This document shows positions 5,389 to 9,572 of a stretch of DNA of 9,572 nucleotides, piece after piece. Numbering within the stretch: the stretch's first letter is position 1; each line of letters begins with the position of its first letter. The notes below the pieces were generated by a model. That model ran no database searches and was not told the origin of the DNA. It saw only the letters and a program-made list of their open reading frames with translations. The stretch is from an uncultured Propionibacteriaceae bacterium (GTDB taxonomy: Bacteria > Actinomycetota > Actinomycetes > Propionibacteriales > Propionibacteriaceae): the NCBI GenBank assembly GCA_945875065.1, contig CAMCJC010000074.1, forward strand, positions 1-9,572. The letters run 5' to 3'. Both the position numbers and the translations under genes were made by a program.

Positions 5389-7548
5389 ATGAGCATTCTG
5401 AGCACGGCGAAGGAGAGCCGACAGAAGGAGCGGAAGAAGAAGCCGGACGAGCTGCTGTCGTCGGTCGTGCGCGAAACAGCGATCCCTGCGGCCGTCGAGT
5501 TGCTGAAGAACAACGAGAAGTTCGTGTTTCCCAGCGGCACGGCTTGGGTGATGCTCGTACTGGACAGCGCCGACATCGGGGGACTCAGCCGACGACATGG
5601 CCGCGACGAGGACAAGGGCTCGATCATCGAACTCATCGCCTCCGACCAGATCGAGACCGTCGCCACCTCCGAGATGCTCGCGGCCGGCGTGTTCGGGATT
5701 ATCCCAACCAAGAAGACCCTGGCGCGCATGATCGAGTACTCACTGCTCACCAACGCCCCGTACTCATGGGCCGTGGTTTGGCAGCGCCCCAGCGGGGACC
5801 TGATCGTTGACCTAGTGCACGAGGCCCGATTCGCGGAGGCGCAGGCGATCTCGGTGGGCCGTCTCACTCTGGAGGCAGCCGTCGGCCCCGAGGCATGGCG
5901 TGAGCACAGCGGCGTCGACGACGCCATCACCGGGCTCGACGACGACACGGCGGTCGGCGTCAAGACCGCGGATCCCCGTTTCCCAGACGCACCGCATCCC
6001 ACGCATCCCGCCTCTCCGATCAGCCCCGTAGACGGGCGGCGATTCGATGACGAGATGACCGCCTTTAGCCCCAAGCCGGTGTCTCCTGAGGAGATGCGGG
6101 TCAGCGATCCGCCGCCGCAAGTCGCGCAGAACGATGCGCCCACCCTGCCTCCAATGCCGGCCCCCGAGCCGCAGCAAGCGGTGGTGCAGCCTGAGTATTA
6201 CACCCAACCCCAACAGCCTGAGTACTACACCCAACCCCAACAGCCAGCTCCCCAGGAGTACCAGCAGGTTGCCCCGCAGCCGGGTTCTTGGGTTGAGGAA
6301 GCTCCTTACGAGGAGGTCGAAGAGCCAGTTGCGCTTGAGGACCAGGAGGCGGTGCGCGACGTCATCGCCCGTCGCTTCCTCAGCGAGGACCTGAACCTCG
6401 ACATTCGGCTGGAGGAGTTCGAGGCAACATTCGCGATCGGTGCCCCGATCGTCCAGATCGATCCCCCGCAAGGCTCGACGGAGTGGCTCGGCTCGCAGGT
6501 TGCACAACTGAACTGGCAAGCCAACGCGGACCTCGCTCAGCAGCGATTCGCGCACGAGGACGAACTCCGGGCACTCTACGTCAGCCTCAACTCCAAACTC
6601 GTTGAGGAGGTGGCCAAGAAGGTCGCCACGGATCGCGACGGTTCCCGCTACCACGCGTTGCGCGCCAGCGCCGAACGCACCCATGCGCAACGCCTCGCCG
6701 AGAAGGACCAGAAGGTCCGAATGCGCCGCTCCGAAATCATCAAGGAGTACGAGGCCAACGCCAAGCGCATCGCCGAACACGCCGCCCTCCAGGCCGAGGT
6801 GCAATTCAAGGAACGAAACCGTGCCAAGGCCGCGCGCGAGCAGGCCGAGGCCGCCGCCGAGATCGAGCGCATGATTGAGGACGCCTACGCCCACGATCTC
6901 CAGGAAATCCTGCGCGTGCGGCGAACCGACGCCGAGCTTCAGATGCAGGTCGGTCAGACGGCGATCATGGAGGTCGTTGCTGAGCGTCACAAGGCCATGC
7001 TCGCCGAGGAAGAGCACCGCATGGCCGAGTGGACTAAGCACATCGCGAGCATCGTCGAAGACAATCGGCAGGCCGACATCGTTCGTTCTCGAACCCTGGC
7101 CGAGCAGCAGCGCACCACTGATGCGCTAGCTAAGCAGCGCCAGGAATACGAGCACACGATCGAGGTCCTGAGGAGCAAGCACGCCGACCGGACTCGCCGC
7201 CTGGAGGATGAACTGGAACGCGGCCGACAGGACGCGATGGCGCAGATGAACGCCCGCGAAGCCGAATGGCAGCATGCTCTCCAGCTCGAGAAGGTCAAGG
7301 CCGACAACGCGGTCCAGCGCAACACCGAGCTGATGGCCAACCTCAACACCATTGAGAAGGAAGCTGAGCAGCGCGTTTCCGCTCGCTTCAATGCGGCGGT
7401 CGCGGACCGCGACCGCGCCAACGCGGAACTTGAACGGGCCGCAACGATGCAAAGTCGCGCCAACTACGTCTGGATCGCGTTCATGGTGGCCATGGGCCTG
7501 ATCTGCTTCGGCGCCGGCTACATCGTATCCGCGGGCCTCGGCGGCTAA
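5389..7548 (+). CDS. Large tail-anchored coiled-coil protein with unknown N-terminal domain
   Basis: This is a 719-residue protein with no recognised family. Residues 1-20 are Lys/Arg-rich. Residues 21-175 look globular, with hydrophobic strands such as WVMLVLDSADIGGL (53-66) and YSWAVVWQRPSGDLIVDLVHE (125-145). Residues 176-318 form an acidic and Pro/Gln-rich linker containing two perfect QPEYYTQPQ units (267-284). Residues 319-360 may be a small folded segment. From about 365 to 690 the sequence is almost continuously helical and charged (Ala, Glu, Arg, Lys, Gln), typical of a long coiled coil. A single hydrophobic segment at 693-716 (WIAFMVAMGLICFGAGYIV) lies at the very C-terminus, so the protein is probably tail-anchored with its bulk in the cytoplasm. 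It has no nucleotide-binding motif. It stands just upstream of the coupling protein (63-bp gap), so a membrane scaffold or tether for the transfer complex is a reasonable inference. Start at 5389 is chosen by its ribosome binding site. Confidence 0.88.
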   Translation: MSILSTAKESRQKERKKKPDELLSSVVRETAIPAAVELLKNNEKFVFPSGTAWVMLVLDSADIGGLSRRHGRDEDKGSIIELIASDQIETVATSEMLAAGVFGIIPTKKTLARMIEYSLLTNAPYSWAVVWQRPSGDLIVDLVHEARFAEAQAISVGRLTLEAAVGPEAWREHSGVDDAITGLDDDTAVGVKTADPRFPDAPHPTHPASPISPVDGRRFDDEMTAFSPKPVSPEEMRVSDPPPQVAQNDAPTLPPMPAPEPQQAVVQPEYYTQPQQPEYYTQPQQPAPQEYQQVAPQPGSWVEEAPYEEVEEPVALEDQEAVRDVIARRFLSEDLNLDIRLEEFEATFAIGAPIVQIDPPQGSTEWLGSQVAQLNWQANADLAQQRFAHEDELRALYVSLNSKLVEEVAKKVATDRDGSRYHALRASAERTHAQRLAEKDQKVRMRRSEIIKEYEANAKRIAEHAALQAEVQFKERNRAKAAREQAEAAAEIERMIEDAYAHDLQEILRVRRTDAELQMQVGQTAIMEVVAERHKAMLAEEEHRMAEWTKHIASIVEDNRQADIVRSRTLAEQQRTTDALAKQRQEYEHTIEVLRSKHADRTRRLEDELERGRQDAMAQMNAREAEWQHALQLEKVKADNAVQRNTELMANLNTIEKEAEQRVSARFNAAVADRDRANAELERAATMQSRANYVWIAFMVAMGLICFGAGYIVSAGLGG
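6187..6240 (+). repeat. 27-bp in-frame tandem repeat, two copies
   Basis: Units 6187-6213 and 6214-6240 are identical except for one silent T/C change (TAT versus TAC for Tyr). Each encodes QPEYYTQPQ in the Pro/Gln-rich linker of the coiled-coil protein. The near-identity points to a recent duplication, so copy number may vary between relatives. Confidence 0.95.
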
Positions 7549-7611
7549 TTCGCCTCACAGGGCTGGTCAAGCGTCAGCCTTCTACGGCAACAACGAACAG
7601 GATTCTCAGTC

Positions 7612-9572
7612 ATGACCCTGCTACAGAAGGGGCCCGGCCCCAACGCAACGAACTGGGACAAAGTGCGCTCACGCTCGAAAGAGGAGTCGAGCGCAACTCG
7701 CGACGTCTACGCCGAGCAGCAGCTCGATCGTGGTCGCATGCAAAAGGTGCGTTCCAAGAAGAGAGGTTTGTTTCTTGGAGTAGCCACGGGAATCCTGGTC
7801 TTCGTGGTGGCCTGGATCCTGTACTCGCTGGTGGCTACCGCGATCCTCACAGTTGGGGCGTCACTCGGCAAATCCAATTCGGGCCCGACGAGCTACTACG
7901 CGGAGGATACGAAGTCGGGACCGGGCGGGACAGTAGAAAAATGCTATCGGCCAGTGGACGAGAAGGGACGTACCCAGTTCGTCGAGAACTGCTACGCCTC
8001 CGTGGACGAAGTTCCCGTGCCGGATTGGTTCGCCGCACGCAAAGAAACTGTCCAAGCCAAGCCGCCGACGCTGTCTGAGCAGTTCTCGCAGATTGATGCG
8101 ACGAAGCTATTCGTCGTGCTGACATCCGCGACGTTGTGCGGGCTGATCGTCGGGTCGTGGGGTGTGCGACGCACGGCCGCCGCGAACCTGATGAACACGA
8201 CCTCCGACATCAACCAGCACCACGGCGACCAGCACGTGCAGTTGCCTGAGGAGGTCCAGCGGAACTTCGATTGGTTCCCGGATGCCGGCGCGCACTCGTC
8301 GGTTCAGGTCAGCTCGATGATCAGCCACATGATGCTGGAGAAGAAGGGTCTCGGCGACGTCGAGGTGTTCCAACGAGCCAAGCAGGACATCCTCGACGAG
8401 GACGGCAACGTCGCGTTCTATGCCGGCGAGATCCTGGAGGACGCCAGTGGAAACCCGATCAGCAAAAAGTTGCCGATGATCGACGAGGCCTTCGGCGAAA
8501 CTCTCTTCGAGGTCTCGGGCGTCCCGAAAGACCCGGGCCTACGCAAGCGGTACGACACCACCAAGATTCCTTACAACCCCGGCGGCAAGAACCGAGACAA
8601 GCTCGGCGCCACCAACGACGGCTCCACGGTATACAAGAACGTCTCCGACCTCATCCGAGGTGATTGGGAGCTGCCCGATTACGAAACCCAGAGGCCAGCC
8701 GGCGCATACATGGTAGACACGGCGCCGGTGAACACGATGGTCCTCGCCATGACGCGCGCCGGCAAGGGACAGACGTATATCGAGCCGGTGATCGACATGT
8801 GGTCCAGGGAGAAGCGGCCGTCGAACATGGTCATCAATGACCCCAAAGGCGAACTCCTGGTGAAGAACTACGTCTCACTGATGCATCGCGGCTTCGAGCC
8901 GGTGCAGTTCAACCTCATCAACGCGATGAAGACCGACATCTACAACCCTCTGGGGATGGCAGCCGACGCAGCTCGCGAAGGCGATTCCACCAAGTGCGCG
9001 CTTTACATCGAGAACATCGCGGATGTGTTCTTCCCCGTCGACGGCGGCGAGGATCCGGTGTGGCCGAACGCCGCGAACAACGCGTTCAAGCGCGCCGCCT
9101 ACGGCCTGATCGACTTCTACCTGGAGGAGGAGCGCGAGCTCCGCGAGGTCGCCGCCAGCCAGGGCATGGACCCCGAGGTCCTGGATAAGAAGATCGACGA
9201 CCTGTGGGGCAAGGTGACGCTCTACAACTGCTACCAGCTGTTCGTTCAGCTGACCAGCAAGAAGCTGCGTAACCCGGAGGCGCTCCTCGAAGACCGCATC
9301 CGAGCCGGTGAGTTCGACGACGACGAGTCGAAACTGCCAGCAGAGGAGGCGAAAGCGGCCGAGACGTCGTTCCTGTGGGAGGATAAGGCCGAGCAGGACA
9401 TGCTCACCTTGTACTTCAATGCCACTGAGGCGCTCCCGACCAACACGATGCGTACCTTGATCGGAAACGCCAACAACGCGCTGCGGGCCATGGCCGGGGC
9501 AGAGAAGATGCTCGCCTCGGTTTACGGCATCGCGATCACGGCTATGTCGTTCTTCACCGACCCGACGATCTC
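7612..9572 (+). CDS. VirD4/TraG-family type IV coupling protein (3' end outside window)
   Basis: The frame is open to the window end, giving 653 residues without the C-terminus. Conjugative coupling proteins bind the relaxosome, contact the secretion channel and pump DNA with ATP. Two membrane segments are seen (about 53-80 and 166-184) around an extracytoplasmic loop of about 80 residues, the usual anchor of this family. The Walker A region is AMTRAGKGQT (379-388, Lys385), close to the TRSGKG form of TraG proteins. Walker B is NMVINDPKGEL (405-415), the family's DPKGE signature, followed by a NPLG block. From about 490 a helical region (DPVWPNAANNAFKRAAYGLIDFYL onward) matches the all-alpha domain inserted in coupling proteins. 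The loop carries a repeated CYxxVDE motif (C111 and C127). The start has AGGA at 7599-7602, nine bases upstream. The second RecA half with its later motifs lies beyond the window. The family call is firm; a specific subfamily cannot be given. Confidence 0.95.
   Translation, partial: MTLLQKGPGPNATNWDKVRSRSKEESSATRDVYAEQQLDRGRMQKVRSKKRGLFLGVATGILVFVVAWILYSLVATAILTVGASLGKSNSGPTSYYAEDTKSGPGGTVEKCYRPVDEKGRTQFVENCYASVDEVPVPDWFAARKETVQAKPPTLSEQFSQIDATKLFVVLTSATLCGLIVGSWGVRRTAAANLMNTTSDINQHHGDQHVQLPEEVQRNFDWFPDAGAHSSVQVSSMISHMMLEKKGLGDVEVFQRAKQDILDEDGNVAFYAGEILEDASGNPISKKLPMIDEAFGETLFEVSGVPKDPGLRKRYDTTKIPYNPGGKNRDKLGATNDGSTVYKNVSDLIRGDWELPDYETQRPAGAYMVDTAPVNTMVLAMTRAGKGQTYIEPVIDMWSREKRPSNMVINDPKGELLVKNYVSLMHRGFEPVQFNLINAMKTDIYNPLGMAADAAREGDSTKCALYIENIADVFFPVDGGEDPVWPNAANNAFKRAAYGLIDFYLEEERELREVAASQGMDPEVLDKKIDDLWGKVTLYNCYQLFVQLTSKKLRNPEALLEDRIRAGEFDDDESKLPAEEAKAAETSFLWEDKAEQDMLTLYFNATEALPTNTMRTLIGNANNALRAMAGAEKMLASVYGIAITAMSFFTDPTI
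7942..8010 (+). repeat. Internal CYxxVDE repeat in the coupling protein's outer loop
   Basis: CYRPVDE (7942-7962) and CYASVDE (7990-8010) occur 16 residues apart in the loop between the two membrane segments. They hold the loop's only two cysteines. At DNA level the copies are diverged, so this is an old duplication or a structural motif rather than a recent one. Confidence 0.6.

Noticed and set aside
5370..6143. Open frame on the - strand (257 codons) opposite the start of the coiled-coil gene
   Set aside because: Ser/Arg-rich low-complexity translation with no recognisable motif; it ends across the ribosome binding site of a well-supported + strand gene.
5812..7041. Long open frame on the - strand (409 codons)
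   Set aside because: It lies opposite the coiled-coil gene. Its translation is a Leu/Gly/Arg-rich product typical of the antisense of GC-rich Glu/Ala/Lys codons, with no ribosome binding site or domain. The + strand gene explains this DNA.
7561..7579. Hairpin GGCTGG...TCAGCC as a possible terminator after the coiled-coil gene
   Set aside because: The stem is only five to six pairs including one wobble, with no following T-run. In a 63-bp gap before the coupling protein it would break an apparent operon; chance is the simpler reading.
8755..8775. Walker A of the coupling protein as defective because it reads AGKGQ instead of GKS/T
   Set aside because: A GKG form is normal in TraG-type coupling proteins, and the lysine and the DPKGE Walker B are intact.

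Overview
The window looks like a high-GC Gram-positive (actinobacterial) conjugative plasmid or integrative conjugative element. The signs are GC-rich coding DNA with mostly G/C-ending codons, closely packed genes on one strand, good Shine-Dalgarno sequences, Ala/Glu/Arg-rich proteins, and a VirD4/TraG-type coupling protein. No genus can be named from this sequence. No relaxase, origin of transfer, integrase, tRNA, rRNA, IS element or CRISPR array is visible. All eight genes lie on the + strand.

Region 1 (1-5268) is one tightly packed run of six genes with overlaps or gaps of at most 28 bp. It begins with the C-terminal part of an unidentified protein, cut by the window edge. Next is a single-pass membrane protein with an extracytoplasmic domain that is VirB8-like only in architecture. 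A small two-TM protein, an unidentified soluble protein with a charged tail and a Pro/Gln-rich protein with a central Ala-rich helix follow. The run ends with a 588-residue tandem AAA+ ATPase of the ClpA/ClpB type. Overlapping stop/start codons (ATGA at 438-441, TGATG at 1630-1634) point to translational coupling.

Region 2 (5269-5388) is the only real intergenic region. It is unusually A/T-rich and carries a plausible sigma-70-type promoter, a perfect 12-bp palindrome, repeated GATAGA words, and a 7-bp inverted repeat whose arms flank the -35 box. It probably controls the second gene group.

Region 3 (5389-9572) holds a 719-residue tail-anchored coiled-coil protein and the first 653 residues of a VirD4/TraG-family type IV coupling protein that runs off the window end.

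The working picture is part of a conjugative DNA-transfer locus. The coupling protein would recruit and pump DNA at the membrane, the small membrane proteins may belong to the channel, and the AAA+ ATPase and coiled-coil protein are candidate accessory parts. The most notable point is that the AAA+ ATPase keeps both sets of ATPase motifs but lacks the aromatic pore loops used by ClpA/ClpB to thread proteins, and also lacks a recognisable ClpP-docking loop, Clp N-domain and M-domain. It therefore seems to have been turned to a job other than classical unfolding. The functional links between these genes are inferred from position only.
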